A stretch of 64,000 nt of DNA from Vibrio agarilyticus (GTDB taxonomy: Bacteria > Pseudomonadota > Gammaproteobacteria > Enterobacterales > Vibrionaceae). A model generated the notes under the pieces. That model saw only the letters and a program-made list of their open reading frames with translations. It was not told where the DNA came from and searched no databases. The stretch spans positions 248,001 through 312,000 of the forward strand of contig NZ_JABAIK010000001.1 of NCBI RefSeq assembly GCF_012641465.1, read 5' to 3'. Numbering within the stretch: position 1 is the stretch's first letter; each line of letters opens with the position of its first letter. Positions 49,998-59,841 of this stretch are shown piece by piece. The translations under genes and the position numbers were made by a program.

Positions 49998-50600
49998 ATG
50001 TCTGAGTCACACCAAGATAAACAGCACAAAGCGCGCCAGCAAAAAGTAAAACAGCAAGTGGACGCACGAATCGCCAATGCCACGGAAGAGAAAGGGTTAT
50101 TACTGGTGATCACAGGTAATGGCAAAGGCAAATCCACATCGGGATTTGGCACGGTAACCCGCGCCGTTGGGCACGGACAGCAATGTGGTGTCGCGCAGTT
50201 TATTAAAGGGACATGGGAAAACGGCGAGCGTAATGTATTAGAAAAGCTGGGCGTTGAATTTCATGTGATGGCAACTGGCTTTACTTGGGAGACACAAGAT
50301 AAACAGGCTGACACTGAAGCTGCACAAGCGCTATGGCAGGAGTGTAAACGCATGTTAAGTGATGCCAGTCTTGATCTGGTGCTGTTTGATGAACTGACCT
50401 ACATGGTCACCTTTGGTTATATTGAACTTGCTGAGGTGATTGATGCGCTCAATCATCGACCCGCGCACCAATCGGTCATCATCACAGGCCGCGGTGCCCA
50501 CAGGCAATTGGTTGAATTAGCCGACACCGTTTCTGAGGTGCGCAACGTCAAACACGCCTTTGACGCTGGCATTAAAGCGCGCAAAGGCATTGATTGGTAA
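49998..50600 (+). CDS. btuR: Corrinoid adenosyltransferase (BtuR/CobO)
   Basis: A 200-residue P-loop enzyme that adenosylates cob(I)alamin in cobalamin uptake or synthesis. GNGKGKST at residues 40-47 is the modified P-loop of this family. VAQFIKGTWENGER, LVLFDELTYMV and VIITGRGAHRQLVELAD follow in order, ending KAFDAGIKARKGIDW-like as usual. The N-terminus carries a basic helix. AAGGAGG lies 5 bases upstream. No other cobalamin gene is adjacent, and no B12 riboswitch was seen. Confidence 0.94.
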   Translation: MSESHQDKQHKARQQKVKQQVDARIANATEEKGLLLVITGNGKGKSTSGFGTVTRAVGHGQQCGVAQFIKGTWENGERNVLEKLGVEFHVMATGFTWETQDKQADTEAAQALWQECKRMLSDASLDLVLFDELTYMVTFGYIELAEVIDALNHRPAHQSVIITGRGAHRQLVELADTVSEVRNVKHAFDAGIKARKGIDW

Positions 50601-50647
50601 TTCAGTCCTGAAAGTCACTGAGTCGTCAAACACACAGTGACTATCAT

Positions 50648-50670
50648 GCGGTTCGCGATAAACGAGCCGC
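50648..50670. terminator. Hairpin between btuR and the AsmA gene
   Basis: GCGGTTCG pairs with CGAGCCGC around a 7-base loop between convergent stops. T tracts are weak, so the terminator role is tentative. Confidence 0.4.
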
Positions 50671-50682
50671 AACGACCAAGAC

Positions 50683-52779
50683 CTAAAACAGTTTTTTCAG
50701 TAAGCCATCGACAGCGTTTTTCGTCTTCTCATCTTTGATTTTATCGGTCAGCTTTTCAAGCCCGCGATCAACTTCCTTTTTAGCTTTGGCTTTTAACACA
50801 GCATCAAACTCAATCGCGTACTTGGGCTTACTCCAAGGGCCACTGATTTTAAGTGGAATCGTGATGTCCTTTAATTCATCGATGCTCTGCCCACCTTGCC
50901 CCTCGAGTGAACCGACAATCGAAACTCGAAGTAGGAAATCCACTGTCTCATCCAAATAATTTGCCTCGCCTTGACCGGCAACGCGCAGCAATGGCGATTG
51001 GGCGGAAAAATCATCGGTAGACGCCACCCCTTGGTTGAGGACAATCGTTGTGCCCATTGCACTAAAGTCGGTCTGTTTTACCTCATTGTTATTGATCTTT
51101 TGCCCCTTGAAACGGGCGTAGCCATCACGAATAATTTGTGCAATGTTGATACCTTTTACCGCGCCGTCAGCCAGCGTCACATTGACCTGTCCTTGTAGCG
51201 ACTCTTTCACAGAAATGGGGGTTAAACCCATCCCAGCGAGATCCAATGCCACGTTGCCTTTGCCCGCTAGTTTATCCATGTTAGCGACTGCCTTCAGTAA
51301 AGGCTCAATCTCAACATGATTCACCTGAGCGTTCGCGGTAAATGGCGCAGGAGTTTGGCGCGCATCAACGGTCGCGCGGGCGGAAATCGTACCTTGATAT
51401 AGCTGAGCCGCAAGCGATTTCAACTCGATAAAACCTCGGTTAGCACTGATATTTAATGCCACATCAGACAGCTCTGCATTTGCGGCAATGAGCCGGTTGG
51501 TAGTGAGTTTCCCTTCGATGTCATAAGCGGCTAAAGCGCTCAAATCAGGTTGTGCAGATGACGCCATTTCACTGCTTTTCGCAGCCGTTTTTTCAGATGA
51601 GGAGACTGAACTGTTCTTATTAGCCGCACTCTCCTGACCACTGAGCGCGTCAAGGTTGACCTCTGGGCTGTGCAGTGCAAATCGCAGTTGGGTTACATCG
51701 GCTAAAGTCACAGTGGCATCGCCACTGAGCGCTAAGTCATTTGCTTTGAGCTGCTGCAACGCAAAAGTCAGTTGTTTTGCCAATACGTTGTAAGTTAACG
51801 CCGAGTTCATAGTTAGCGACATAGGGGACTGAGGCAATGCCTCCCCTTTGATATTAGCGGTTAGTGCCACGCTGGTCGCATCAAATTGCGACAGCGCTGA
51901 ATCTACTTGAAATGTTGCGCGACCTTGGGCATCCAATGACGAAATCGCATCGCTCATGTTGGCGTTAAGTTGATATGTGAGCGTACTTTCACGCCCAAAC
52001 GCGAACGCATCCAACATGAGTTTGAGCGAGTCTAGCTGCCAAGCCGCGTCACGGGCACTAAGGTCAAATTCGCTGTTACGCAGTTCAAAACGCAGTAAAT
52101 CCGTGGCGATTTCAATCTCTGTTTTACCGGACATCGCAAATGTCATCTCATCAATCTCTCCCTTTAAAGAAAGGGTCAATGAACTCCAAGATCCCAGAGC
52201 AAATTGTGATAGCGCAAGATTCACATCACTTAGTGACATGTCACTGCCTGTCGCCTCATTACGTAACTCAAACTGGCCGCGACTCATCGTGATTCCGGCC
52301 AAAGAAAGTTGCCAAGGGCTTGACGTCGATGTGATGGTTTCGGATTGGTTGTTGGCTGGGGTTTCGACAGATTTTGTGGCAGAGGGAGATTGCGTTAAGG
52401 CATCGAGATTACTGCGGCCATCTTTCAATGTTTCAATGTTCACATTGGCGCCACTTAGTATTACATTCCCGATATCTAAATGCTGACGAAATAGCGGCAT
52501 GACCGCAACATCCACCGCGACTTTATCCACTTCAAATAAATAGGGTTGGCTAAATCCGCTTGGATTACGCAGCGCCGTTCGGCCAATTTCAATTCCAATT
52601 GATGGAAAGAACTGCCAAGACAAATTACCGTCAATGACCAAGTCGAGACCCGTTGCTGCCTTGGTTTTTTCAACAATAAGAGGTTTAAATTGGTTTGGGT
52701 TAACCCATGTAGTTAACGCAATAACCGCCAATAACGCTGTGCCAAGCACAGCAACCAGTACCACCAGCAATTTTTTCAT
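50683..52779 (-). CDS. AsmA-family envelope protein
   Basis: A 698-residue protein with an N-terminal membrane helix (LLVVLVAVLGTALLAVIALT) and a long periplasmic part. The AsmA start pattern WVNPNQFKPLIVEKTKAATG..LVIDGNLSWQFFPSIGIEIG is clear. The C-terminal AsmA_2-like region (GKGNVALDLAGMGLTPISVKESLQG...VKGINIAQIIRDGYARF) is typical. The family is thought to form lipid-carrying bridges between membranes. Low-complexity Ser/Ala-rich residues at ~390-420 separate the two halves. Confidence 0.9.
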   Translation of the reverse strand: MKKLLVVLVAVLGTALLAVIALTTWVNPNQFKPLIVEKTKAATGLDLVIDGNLSWQFFPSIGIEIGRTALRNPSGFSQPYLFEVDKVAVDVAVMPLFRQHLDIGNVILSGANVNIETLKDGRSNLDALTQSPSATKSVETPANNQSETITSTSSPWQLSLAGITMSRGQFELRNEATGSDMSLSDVNLALSQFALGSWSSLTLSLKGEIDEMTFAMSGKTEIEIATDLLRFELRNSEFDLSARDAAWQLDSLKLMLDAFAFGRESTLTYQLNANMSDAISSLDAQGRATFQVDSALSQFDATSVALTANIKGEALPQSPMSLTMNSALTYNVLAKQLTFALQQLKANDLALSGDATVTLADVTQLRFALHSPEVNLDALSGQESAANKNSSVSSSEKTAAKSSEMASSAQPDLSALAAYDIEGKLTTNRLIAANAELSDVALNISANRGFIELKSLAAQLYQGTISARATVDARQTPAPFTANAQVNHVEIEPLLKAVANMDKLAGKGNVALDLAGMGLTPISVKESLQGQVNVTLADGAVKGINIAQIIRDGYARFKGQKINNNEVKQTDFSAMGTTIVLNQGVASTDDFSAQSPLLRVAGQGEANYLDETVDFLLRVSIVGSLEGQGGQSIDELKDITIPLKISGPWSKPKYAIEFDAVLKAKAKKEVDRGLEKLTDKIKDEKTKNAVDGLLKKLF

Positions 52780-52852
52780 ATGAGATTCTCAAAGCATCCA
52801 TGACACAAAGGTGCAGCACACTGTACACCCAGATCACCTAGGTATAAAGATA

Positions 52853-52882
52853 GACAAAAAAAAGTGGCAACAAAGTGCCACT
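52853..52882 (-). terminator. Rho-independent terminator of udk
   Basis: AGTGGCA pairs with TGCCACT around a 6-base loop; on the minus strand a run of eight or more T follows. Confidence 0.85.
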
Positions 52883-52964
52883 AATCTCATAAAAAATAAA
52901 GTGCGTCACAAAATCTCTTTTGCCGATATTGCTTGGCAGATTTCAAGACGATCCTTGCGTGAAA

Positions 52965-53606
52965 TTACGAACGTAATAACTTGGCGATGTGCGCTTTTAA
53001 TACATCAATCGCGATGCGATTCTTACCACCACGTGGCACGATGATATCGGCATACTGTTTTGATGGTTCAATAAACTGCATGAACATCGGACGCACGGTT
53101 TTCTGATACTGTTTCAGTACCGACTCCATGGTGCGACCACGCTCTTCAACATCCCGCTTTACACGGCGCAATAGACAAATGTCTAATGGGGTATCCATGA
53201 ACACCGTGGCATGCATTAAGTCACGCAAACGTGGATCGGTAAGCAGTAAAATACCTTCCAAAATAATCACTTTCTTTGGTGTGAACGCAGTGGTTTCACT
53301 GGTACGGGTATGTTCTGAGTAACTGTACTCAGGAATATCGACCGCTTCACCACGCAACAACTTTTCAAGATGTTGGCATAATAGATCATGATCAAGCGCA
53401 TTAGGGTGATCGTAATTGGTTTTCACTCGCTCATCCATGCTCAAGTGGCTTTGATCTTTGTAGTAACAATCTTCGGTAATCACCCCAATTTGATGGTCAC
53501 CTACTTTGGCAAGTAGCTCATTGTAAATGGTGCTTGCAATAAGACTTTTACCTGATGCAGAAGCGCCAGCAATGCCGACAATGACACATTGATTATTCAC
53601 AGACAT
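52965..53606 (-). CDS. udk: Uridine kinase
   Basis: A 213-residue kinase of pyrimidine salvage (uridine/cytidine to UMP/CMP). P-loop [11 protein letters not shown] at residues ~11-21, [21 protein letters not shown] and [12 protein letters not shown] are family landmarks. Start [14 protein letters not shown] matches others. Confidence 0.95.
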   Translation of the reverse strand: MSVNNQCVIVGIAGASASGKSLIASTIYNELLAKVGDHQIGVITEDCYYKDQSHLSMDERVKTNYDHPNALDHDLLCQHLEKLLRGEAVDIPEYSYSEHTRTSETTAFTPKKVIILEGILLLTDPRLRDLMHATVFMDTPLDICLLRRVKRDVEERGRTMESVLKQYQKTVRPMFMQFIEPSKQYADIIVPRGGKNRIAIDVLKAHIAKLLRS

Positions 53607-53805
53607 TCGTTTTTACCCGATGATTAATGGTGGTGTGAGGGGATAACCGCTCAGATCTTTTGACTTCGCTGCTGATCTGAGTCTAAACCGCCTGATTATA
53701 GGGAGATCATTTATAAGATACTAGTCGGTTTTACCCTTCTAGAGAGAGGGATTTGCCTCTCTTGCACCGCTTTGCGACAAGCAAACGTTTTCGCTTCTTG
53801 CTCTC

Positions 53806-53834
53806 AAAAAAAACGCCAACCGAAGTTGACGTTT
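53806..53834 (-). terminator. Rho-independent terminator of rimO with UUCG loop
   Basis: On the minus strand AAACGTCAAC-TTCG-GTTGGCGTTT, a 10-base stem with one U-G pair closed by the extra-stable C(UUCG)G tetraloop, followed by T residues. Confidence 0.9.
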
Positions 53835-53847
53835 GATGCATATTGAC

Positions 53848-55263
53848 TCAGCGGATCACATTACCCCAGAGGTCATACTCGTCGGCATGCTCAATCATAA
53901 CATCGACTAAATCACCCGCCTTTACTGCGTGCTCGCCATTTAAGTACACCACACCGTCAATTTCAGGAGCGTCTGCGTAAGTACGGCCAATAGCCCCTTC
54001 GTCATCCACTTCATCAATCAAAACCGTCATTTTTGTGCCCACGCGCAGCTGTAATTTCGCCGCACTGATTTGCTGTTGTAATTGCATGAAGCGGTCGTAA
54101 CGTTCTTGCTTGACTGATTCTGGGATCTGGTCGTCAATCTCATTTGCTGCCGCACCTTCAACGGGTGAGTATTTAAAGCAGCCAACACGATCAAGCTGCG
54201 CCTCTTGCAACCAATCAAGCAACATTTGAAAATCCTCTTCCGTTTCGCCTGGGAAGCCGACGATAAAGGTTGAGCGAATCACCAACTCAGGACACACCTC
54301 ACGCCACTTTTTGATCTGCTCAAGCGTGCGCTCCGCACGACCAGGACGTTTCATCATTTTGAGAACGCGAGGGCTAGCGTGCTGAAAAGGAATATCAAGA
54401 TATGGCAGTACTTTGCCTTGCGCCATCAATGGAATGATGTCATCAACATGTGGATACGGGTAGACATAGTGTAAACGAACCCAAATGCCCAGTTTACCCA
54501 ACGCCTCGCTGAGCGCTTCAAGGTTATGACGTACAGGCATACCATTGGCAAATCCCAAGCTGTGTTTCGTATCGACACCATAGGCACTGGTATCTTGACT
54601 GATCACGAGCAGCTCTTTGACACCGGCGTTTTTCAAACGCTCTGCTTCACTTAAGACCTCACCAATTGGGCGACTCACGAGATCGCCGCGCATTGATGGA
54701 ATGATGCAAAACGTACAGCGATGATTACAGCCTTCTGATATCTTGAGATAAGCGTAATGTTTGGGCGTCAATTTAACGCCATGATCAGGCACTAAACTGG
54801 TGAATGGATCATGCGTTGGCTTCGGGGCAAACTGGTGAACGTGATCAAGTACATTTTCATACGCATGTGGGCCTGTGATGCCAAGGACACCTGGATGCAC
54901 TTCTAAAATTTCATCCTCGCGCGCGCCTAAGCAACCAGTGACAATCACTTTGCCATTCTCTTTCATCGCCTCACCGATGACATCCAGTGATTCTTGCACC
55001 GCACTATCGATGAAACCGCAGGTATTGACGATCACGACATCAGCGTCATGATAAGTGCTGACAATCTCATAACCCTCAGTGCGCAACTGAGTTAAAATGC
55101 GCTCAGAATCAACCAGGTTTTTCGGACAACCTAACGAGACAAAACCAATTTTGTTACTGCCGCTGCCTGTTGTCACGGCTGCCGCTTCACTCTGTTTATC
55201 AATGGTCTTTTTTGCTGTTTCTAACGTCGTGGTTTGATTCGGCGTAAAAATTTCAACAGTCAT
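53848..55263 (-). CDS. rimO: Ribosomal protein S12 methylthiotransferase RimO
   Basis: A 471-residue radical-SAM enzyme that methylthiolates Asp88 of S12. N-terminal UPF0004 domain: [16 protein letters not shown] with the first cluster Cys, further Cys in [10 protein letters not shown] and VTGCLGAR. Radical-SAM cluster: [10 protein letters not shown]-terminal TRAM domain ([21 protein letters not shown]...) is present. [11 protein letters not shown] and [15 protein letters not shown] identify RimO rather than MiaB. The first ~35 residues (Thr/Ala-rich) are an extra N-terminal stretch; a later start is possible. Confidence 0.94.
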   Translation of the reverse strand: MTVEIFTPNQTTTLETAKKTIDKQSEAAAVTTGSGSNKIGFVSLGCPKNLVDSERILTQLRTEGYEIVSTYHDADVVIVNTCGFIDSAVQESLDVIGEAMKENGKVIVTGCLGAREDEILEVHPGVLGITGPHAYENVLDHVHQFAPKPTHDPFTSLVPDHGVKLTPKHYAYLKISEGCNHRCTFCIIPSMRGDLVSRPIGEVLSEAERLKNAGVKELLVISQDTSAYGVDTKHSLGFANGMPVRHNLEALSEALGKLGIWVRLHYVYPYPHVDDIIPLMAQGKVLPYLDIPFQHASPRVLKMMKRPGRAERTLEQIKKWREVCPELVIRSTFIVGFPGETEEDFQMLLDWLQEAQLDRVGCFKYSPVEGAAANEIDDQIPESVKQERYDRFMQLQQQISAAKLQLRVGTKMTVLIDEVDDEGAIGRTYADAPEIDGVVYLNGEHAVKAGDLVDVMIEHADEYDLWGNVIR

Positions 55264-55383
55264 GCAGTGCGCTCACAGTGAATAAAATGATCTATCGAGT
55301 ATTGCCTATCATCATAGACTCAAGCTTTGGGGCATCCCACGACATTAACGTGGCGCTCAGCAATACCCATATTGGCTCGCGAT

Positions 55384-55412
55384 TATACCCAAGTGCTGAC
55401 AAGATGCCAGTT
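55384..55412 (+). repeat. Partial B-type TATACCC repeat
   Basis: TATACCCAAGTGCTGACAAG then ATGCCAG matches the left end of the B-type element with some drift. It lies in the spacer between the rimO start and the next minus-strand gene end. Confidence 0.5.
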
Positions 55413-55473
55413 TTGAGCCAGCCTCAACATTGACTAAACGTGAAAGCGCACATGTGATCTGCACATCGAGTTA

Positions 55474-56046
55474 TCAAGCCTGCTGGTTGTAATCGCTGGT
55501 TTGAGATTGACCCTTCTCTGATGCGTCGGATTTCGGCTTGGGCGCAGATTCCTCTTCTTGAGCAGGTTCAGCCGAGTCTGAGTTCGTGCTGTGTTCTTCC
55601 ATAAACTCCTGCGCTTTTTGTTCGCCCTTATCTAACAGCTCTTGCCCCGTCTGCTTGGATTTATCCCACAGCTCGGTGCTTTTTTCTTTTGTCGCATCCC
55701 AAAAACTGCCTCCGCTCGTTTGCGCATCCTCCAGCCATTGAGCGCCCTTTTCTTTTGACGCATCGTAGGCATTTTCACTGGCCTCTTTTGCAGCCGACCA
55801 AGCTTGCGCGGCCGATGCTTTGGCCTTTTCCCAAGAGTCCGTGCTTTGCGGATCGCTTTGAGGTTTATTTTGGGACTCATCTGCCACCATAGGTGAACTT
55901 GTTTCAGCTTGCTCCGCTGCAACAGGAAGTCCTAACAGTGCGAGCATCAGAGGAAAACAAGACCAAATTGAGCGTTTTTTATCGAGCCCAAATATCACTG
56001 CCTGATACAGCCAAGACTGTTGAAAAAATAATATCACCCGCTTCAT
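55474..56046 (-). CDS. Exported Trp/Ala/Lys-repeat protein, function unknown
   Basis: A 190-residue protein with an N-terminal hydrophobic export signal (PLMLALLGLPVAAEQ, ~residues 33-46). It is followed by an amphipathic helical stretch built from short W/A/K-rich repeats: SWEKAKASAAQAW, AKEASENAYDASKEKGAQWL, FWDATKEKSTELWDKSKQTG. The tail is Ser/Glu/Pro-rich and disordered. Such repeats recall LEA- or apolipoprotein-like helices, suggesting a membrane- or desiccation-related role, but this is only inference. A later internal start that shortens the signal region is possible. Confidence 0.6.
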   Translation of the reverse strand: MKRVILFFQQSWLYQAVIFGLDKKRSIWSCFPLMLALLGLPVAAEQAETSSPMVADESQNKPQSDPQSTDSWEKAKASAAQAWSAAKEASENAYDASKEKGAQWLEDAQTSGGSFWDATKEKSTELWDKSKQTGQELLDKGEQKAQEFMEEHSTNSDSAEPAQEEESAPKPKSDASEKGQSQTSDYNQQA

Positions 56047-56351
56047 TGAAAACTCCTAACTGCGTCTGCAAACAGTTCGATCCTACAAACAAAACACACA
56101 TGATGCGAACCTCTTTAGCCCATTTGTTTCATAAATAAGACAAGCGCTCACCTAGACAGGCTATGTGGTGCGATGTCAAATAAACGCAGACGTTGCACGT
56201 TAACAGATGACATGATTCGAAGCCCGATCACTTGACGCAGTCATCAAATGAAGAATATTTACTGATTTGTGATTTTGCTCATACAGCTCAAGATGAAATT
56301 GCGTATATCTTTAAGGCGTGAGCAGTAAGGCTCGTCACATAGGAATATCAC
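56047..56351. other. Divergent intergenic region
   Basis: About 300 bases with no gene or clear RNA seen, other than a possible short hairpin near 56300. Presumably holds the promoters of the flanking divergent genes. Confidence 0.3.
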
Positions 56352-56546
56352 ATGATTTTTTGGTCACTTACCGGTTTAACCTTGTATCTTTTCGCTCAAC
56401 TTTTCTTTGGCACTTATGCCACCTCCCGCTGGGGCGTACAACGCGTCACTCACCTTATCGTTGCAATCACACTTGGCCCACTGATGCTGATCGCGCTCAT
56501 TGGCTCTCAAGTCCAAAGCCGCACCTTGCTAAGACAATTTCGCTAA
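56352..56546 (+). CDS. Small two-helix membrane protein
   Basis: A 64-residue open frame with two hydrophobic segments (IFWSLTGLTLYLFAQLFFGT and LIVAITLGPLMLIALIGSQV), basic residues between them and a basic tail (RTLLRQFR). AGGAAT stands 5 bases before the ATG. Codon use looks coding and no better frame covers the region, but no family was recognised. Confidence 0.5.
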   Translation: MIFWSLTGLTLYLFAQLFFGTYATSRWGVQRVTHLIVAITLGPLMLIALIGSQVQSRTLLRQFR

Positions 56547-56800
56547 TTCATCGTTATGAATCACTAAACAATGTGGCATTGATTGCTATGCACCTAAAAT
56601 GGCGCATTGTTTTGGTGATAACGCTTTATTTTGTTGTCCTAGCCAATACTAAATGGTCCATTTTTAACCCCGCGAAAGTGGGCGCTCAGTTTATTTTGCT
56701 GGTTCTTATTTCTGAGTTATATCTCCATGTATCAAGGCAAGCGCAAAATACGATTCCTCTTCTATACTCTTGTCATTACCCTGCCCCATGGAGTCTAAAG

Positions 56801-57283
56801 ATGTTAAATCGCTCATTTATTATCGCCCTTACTGTGGGCGCAGTTTCCGTTATCGGTGTTGCTGGCTGTTCATCACCTAACCCTTATGGTAATGCGTATG
56901 GCTCCGCAGACACACGGACGATTCAACAAGTTTACTACGGCACGATAATTAAAACCGAACCCGTTACCATAGACTCATCCGAAGGCAGCAATGCCATTGG
57001 GACCATTGCGGGCGCTGCTATTGGCGGCATTTTAGGTTCAAAAATCGGCGGCGGCACAGGCTCTGATATTGCAGCTATTGGCGGCGGCTTGTTGGGTGGG
57101 TATGCCGGCAGTGAGGCGGCAGGCGAACTTGGCAAACGCAACGGCGTGAACCTTACCATTCGCCTTGAAGACGGTCAGATAATTTCAATTGTACAAGAAG
57201 TTAACCCAAATATGATGTTCCAGGTTGGCGAAGAAGTTCAGGTAAATGTGGATGGTAACACCGCTCGCGTCGTGCCACGCTAA
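56801..57283 (+). CDS. Glycine-zipper outer-membrane lipoprotein (SlyB-like)
   Basis: A 160-residue lipoprotein. Signal peptide with lipobox VAGC at residue ~23, then a two-helix glycine-zipper domain (TIAGAAIGGILGSKIGGGTG, AAIGGGLLGGYAGSEAAGEL), and a C-terminal beta part (NLTIRLEDGQIISIVQEV). This is the SlyB/Rickettsia 17-kDa antigen type. The ATG at 56801 has GGAG 7 bases upstream. The same frame is open for another 160 codons upstream, but those residues do not resemble the family. A terminator follows. Confidence 0.88.
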   Translation: MLNRSFIIALTVGAVSVIGVAGCSSPNPYGNAYGSADTRTIQQVYYGTIIKTEPVTIDSSEGSNAIGTIAGAAIGGILGSKIGGGTGSDIAAIGGGLLGGYAGSEAAGELGKRNGVNLTIRLEDGQIISIVQEVNPNMMFQVGEEVQVNVDGNTARVVPR

Positions 57284-57345
57284 GCCCCGCCTACCGATTG
57301 AATCACGACGTCATCGTATTTGATCAATATGAATAGTGTCATTCA

Positions 57346-57379
57346 AAAAAGCTGCGCTCAATTTGAACGCGGCTTTTTT
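57346..57379 (+). terminator. Rho-independent terminator of the lipoprotein gene
   Basis: AAAAAGCTGCG pairs with CGCGGCTTTTT (one U-G pair) around an 11-base loop, followed by T residues. Confidence 0.85.
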
Positions 57380-57393
57380 AGTCAATGAATATA

Positions 57394-57533
57394 TATCCAA
57401 ACAACTTTAAGATGCAGGTAGGCGACCAGCGAACAAAGCCGCTGAGCATAGATAAACTATGTGATGAGGTTTGTGAGTGCCCGTCCCTTACTTTGTAACG
57501 AAAAGCGCTGCAACTTCAAGTAGGACGGGTATA
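57394..57533 (+). repeat. A-type TATACCC palindromic element
   Basis: Left end TATCCAAACAACTTTAAGAT (TATACCC decayed to TATCC), right end CTTCAAGTAGGACGGGTATA. It has an extra GTCCCTTACTTTGTAACG segment near the right end. The stop codon (TTA on the plus strand) of the DUF1349 gene begins on the very next base. Confidence 0.8.
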
Positions 57534-58172
57534 TTAAACCGCGTGTGCTCGCCACAGGCACGGTTCCATTTTCATATCGCTGAATACCGCCTCAAACGAT
57601 GATTGCAGAGGGCTGCAAGCGTAAAGACCAAATTGCACTGGCTGAGTTGCTGTCATGGGTGGATTGGCTTGTCCCATTTCAAGGCTTGTTTCACCTAACT
57701 GATGCAAATGAAAAATACGCATCTGCTTGAAAGTGATACCATCTACTGATGACTCAATCAAAAAATCAGGACCACGACGGCTTAAGCGATACCAAATGGC
57801 CTTTGGCAATGGAATATCTGTGGTGGCCCAATCCGAGTAACCCAAGTTTGTCACCACGCTACCCAATCGCGAGAAGCTTTCATTCTCATACTCAATCGAG
57901 GCTTTAAACCAATTATTGTCATCTAAATAAATAATCACGCCGCACTGGTCAAACTGCGCTTGATAGTCAAACTTTACCTTTACTGTAAAGGTAAAGTTTT
58001 CTCGAGAGGTTAGCTGCAATGCGGGCGCATTATCGTTGCGAAATCCGTAATAACTGCGTTGCCAAAAGTCGGTCACAGGCTCCGTGGTGATGCTTACGGC
58101 ATCTGCACTAACATTGTGATGTTTCGGTTCATTAAGCCAAACCGCTTGAGTAAAATCCAAAACCATACTCAT
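57534..58172 (-). CDS. DUF1349 (concanavalin-like) protein
   Basis: A 212-residue protein of the DUF1349 family: a beta-sandwich related to laminin-G/concanavalin folds. NFTFTVKVKFDYQAQFDQCG, IIYLDDNNWFKASIEYENES and DFLIESSVDGITFKQMRIFH match the family. No signal peptide. The role is unknown, perhaps carbohydrate binding. The last codon abuts an A-type repeat. Confidence 0.85.
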   Translation of the reverse strand: MSMVLDFTQAVWLNEPKHHNVSADAVSITTEPVTDFWQRSYYGFRNDNAPALQLTSRENFTFTVKVKFDYQAQFDQCGVIIYLDDNNWFKASIEYENESFSRLGSVVTNLGYSDWATTDIPLPKAIWYRLSRRGPDFLIESSVDGITFKQMRIFHLHQLGETSLEMGQANPPMTATQPVQFGLYACSPLQSSFEAVFSDMKMEPCLWRAHAV

Positions 58173-58305
58173 GATGTTTATCCGTTAATATTGAAAGCCT
58201 CATTTTAGCGTGCTTTACTTTACCCTCAATGAAAGCGGTTCCATAATTACGGATATCATCACAATTTCCCACTATACGCTATCGCCAAACCACCATGATC
58301 TATCC

Positions 58306-59004
58306 TTACCAATCAATCGGCTTACGATCACGAAAGAAACCACCTGTTGGGCCATTATCTGGTAGGGTTGCCGCCCAGACAATGCCACTGGCACCTTCAG
58401 CAATAGGTCGACCTCCGGCACCACCCATGTCGGTTGCCACCCAGCCTGGGCAAATGGCGTTGATTAAAATCGGCGACGAGCCCAGCTGGTGAGCGAACAT
58501 CAATGTCATTGCATTGAGCGCACTTTTAGACACGCTATAGGCAGGCGTTGATCCCGTCTGACTCGCCAGCGCTCCAGCGCCACTGCTCACGTTCACAATA
58601 CGCGGGTGCGCACTGCACTGAAGGAGTGGCAAAAACGCTTGGATCATTCGCCAAGGCCCATAAAGATTGGTCTGTATCGCCTCATCAACCGTCGTTATGT
58701 CAGCATTGACGACATTTTCCCATGTGTCGTAGTGAATTGCGGCGTTATTAATAAGCACATCCAAAAGGCCGTATTGCGCCGTAATCGCTTGTGCCAACCG
58801 CCGCACACTCTCATCATCACTGACATCAAGTGAGTGCGCACTCATCGATAGATGAGGAAATTCATCGACGACATGTTGAGCCGCCTCTTTATCTCGAGCC
58901 GTGACTAAAACATGATAACCCTGACTTGCCAGTTGATAACTGGTTTCTTTGCCAAGCCCTCGATTAGCGCCAGTGACTAGCGCAATTGGCGATTCATTTC
59001 TCAT
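58306..59004 (-). CDS. Short-chain dehydrogenase/reductase (carbonyl-reductase-like)
   Basis: A 232-residue SDR: TGANRGLGKETSYQLA, NNAAIHYDTW, Ser of NVSSGAGAL and Y-x-x-x-K of YSVSKSALNAM, then NAICPGWVATDMGG. This pattern is nearest to carbonyl-reductase-like SDRs. The substrate is unknown. The ATG at 59004 follows AGGA; the frame is open upstream. It ends 133 bases from the DUF1349 gene start on the same strand. Confidence 0.88.
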   Translation of the reverse strand: MRNESPIALVTGANRGLGKETSYQLASQGYHVLVTARDKEAAQHVVDEFPHLSMSAHSLDVSDDESVRRLAQAITAQYGLLDVLINNAAIHYDTWENVVNADITTVDEAIQTNLYGPWRMIQAFLPLLQCSAHPRIVNVSSGAGALASQTGSTPAYSVSKSALNAMTLMFAHQLGSSPILINAICPGWVATDMGGAGGRPIAEGASGIVWAATLPDNGPTGGFFRDRKPIDW

Positions 59005-59236
59005 CGGTCCTGTCCTTTTCACTTCAATAAAATGCGCGCAAGAAGAGAGACAGTGCAAAATCCAGACATAACGCCCCTCCTAACGTCCTAGTTATAAGAT
59101 ACTCAATGAAACTGAGCTTACGCAATCTCGAAACCACGCATTCCAATGACTAATATTTTTATCAATACAAAGCAAGTCACTCTAATTTGCTCTGGCGTTA
59201 AAGCACATAGCACAACCAAACGTATAAAGTGCGGCG

Positions 59237-59373
59237 TATACCCAAACAACGTGAAGATGCAGGTAGGCGACAAGCGAGCAAAGCCTCTGAGCACTTCGTG
59301 AACATAGGCGAGCTGTGTCATGAGGTTTGCGAACGCCAGTCAACAACGCTGCAACTTCAAGTAGGACGGGTAT
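59237..59373 (+). repeat. A-type TATACCC palindromic element, full length
   Basis: TATACCCAAACAACGTGAAG at left and CTTCAAGTAGGACGGGTATC at right; the inner part includes AGCAAAGCCTCTGAGCACTT. It lies between divergent genes, just before the SnoaL-like gene. Confidence 0.85.
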
Positions 59374-59402
59374 CGTCATAACTCAATGAAACGGAGGCCT
59401 CC

Positions 59403-59840
59403 ATGGTTGATTCGGCACACTTCCCACTCCAACAGACCATTATCAAGATGGTGAACGCGATAGATACGAAACAATGGAAAGACGCTAAATCCCATTTTGA
59501 CGAGGAAGTTACCGTAGATTACTCCAGTCTCAACCACCAGCCCAAAGCCAATGTTGCGCGTGGTGACCTAGTGGGTGGTTGGCAGCACGCACTCGAAAAA
59601 GCCTCTACCCACCATATGGTCTCCAACTTTGACTATTCATTGCAAGGTGACGTGGCGTTTATCGAATGTCACGTCTATGCCTGCCATCAAGCCGATGGGT
59701 TTGAAGGATGGGATTGTTTTGGCCGCTATCAGTTTGAGTTGGTCGAGCGTCAAGGAAAATGGTTCATTGCCGCTATGACGCTCATCGTCCATGGACAAAA
59801 AGGCAATCCGAACTTTCTTGCGCAATTACAAGGAGCATAA
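59403..59840 (+). CDS. SnoaL/NTF2-like protein
   Basis: A 145-residue cone-shaped NTF2-fold protein: the N-terminal helices (QQTIIKMVNAIDTKQWKDAK, HFDEEVTVDYSSLN) and the later beta strands (HMVSNFDYSLQGDVAFIECH, GRYQFELVERQGKWFIAAMT) fit SnoaL_4-type folds. The activity is unknown; such proteins act as small hydrolases, isomerases or binding partners. GGAGG lies 5 bases before the ATG. The hydrolase gene begins 2 bases after the stop, so they share a transcript. Confidence 0.85.
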   Translation: MVDSAHFPLQQTIIKMVNAIDTKQWKDAKSHFDEEVTVDYSSLNHQPKANVARGDLVGGWQHALEKASTHHMVSNFDYSLQGDVAFIECHVYACHQADGFEGWDCFGRYQFELVERQGKWFIAAMTLIVHGQKGNPNFLAQLQGA

Positions 59841-59841
59841 A

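Noticed and set aside
51977-52486. 169-codon open frame opposite the AsmA gene
   Set aside because: Antisense to a well-supported gene; Ser-rich without any pattern.
56318-56800. N-terminal extension of the lipoprotein frame by 161 codons
   Set aside because: The lipoprotein signal sequence with lipobox begins at 56801 with a good ribosome binding site, so the extension would block export.
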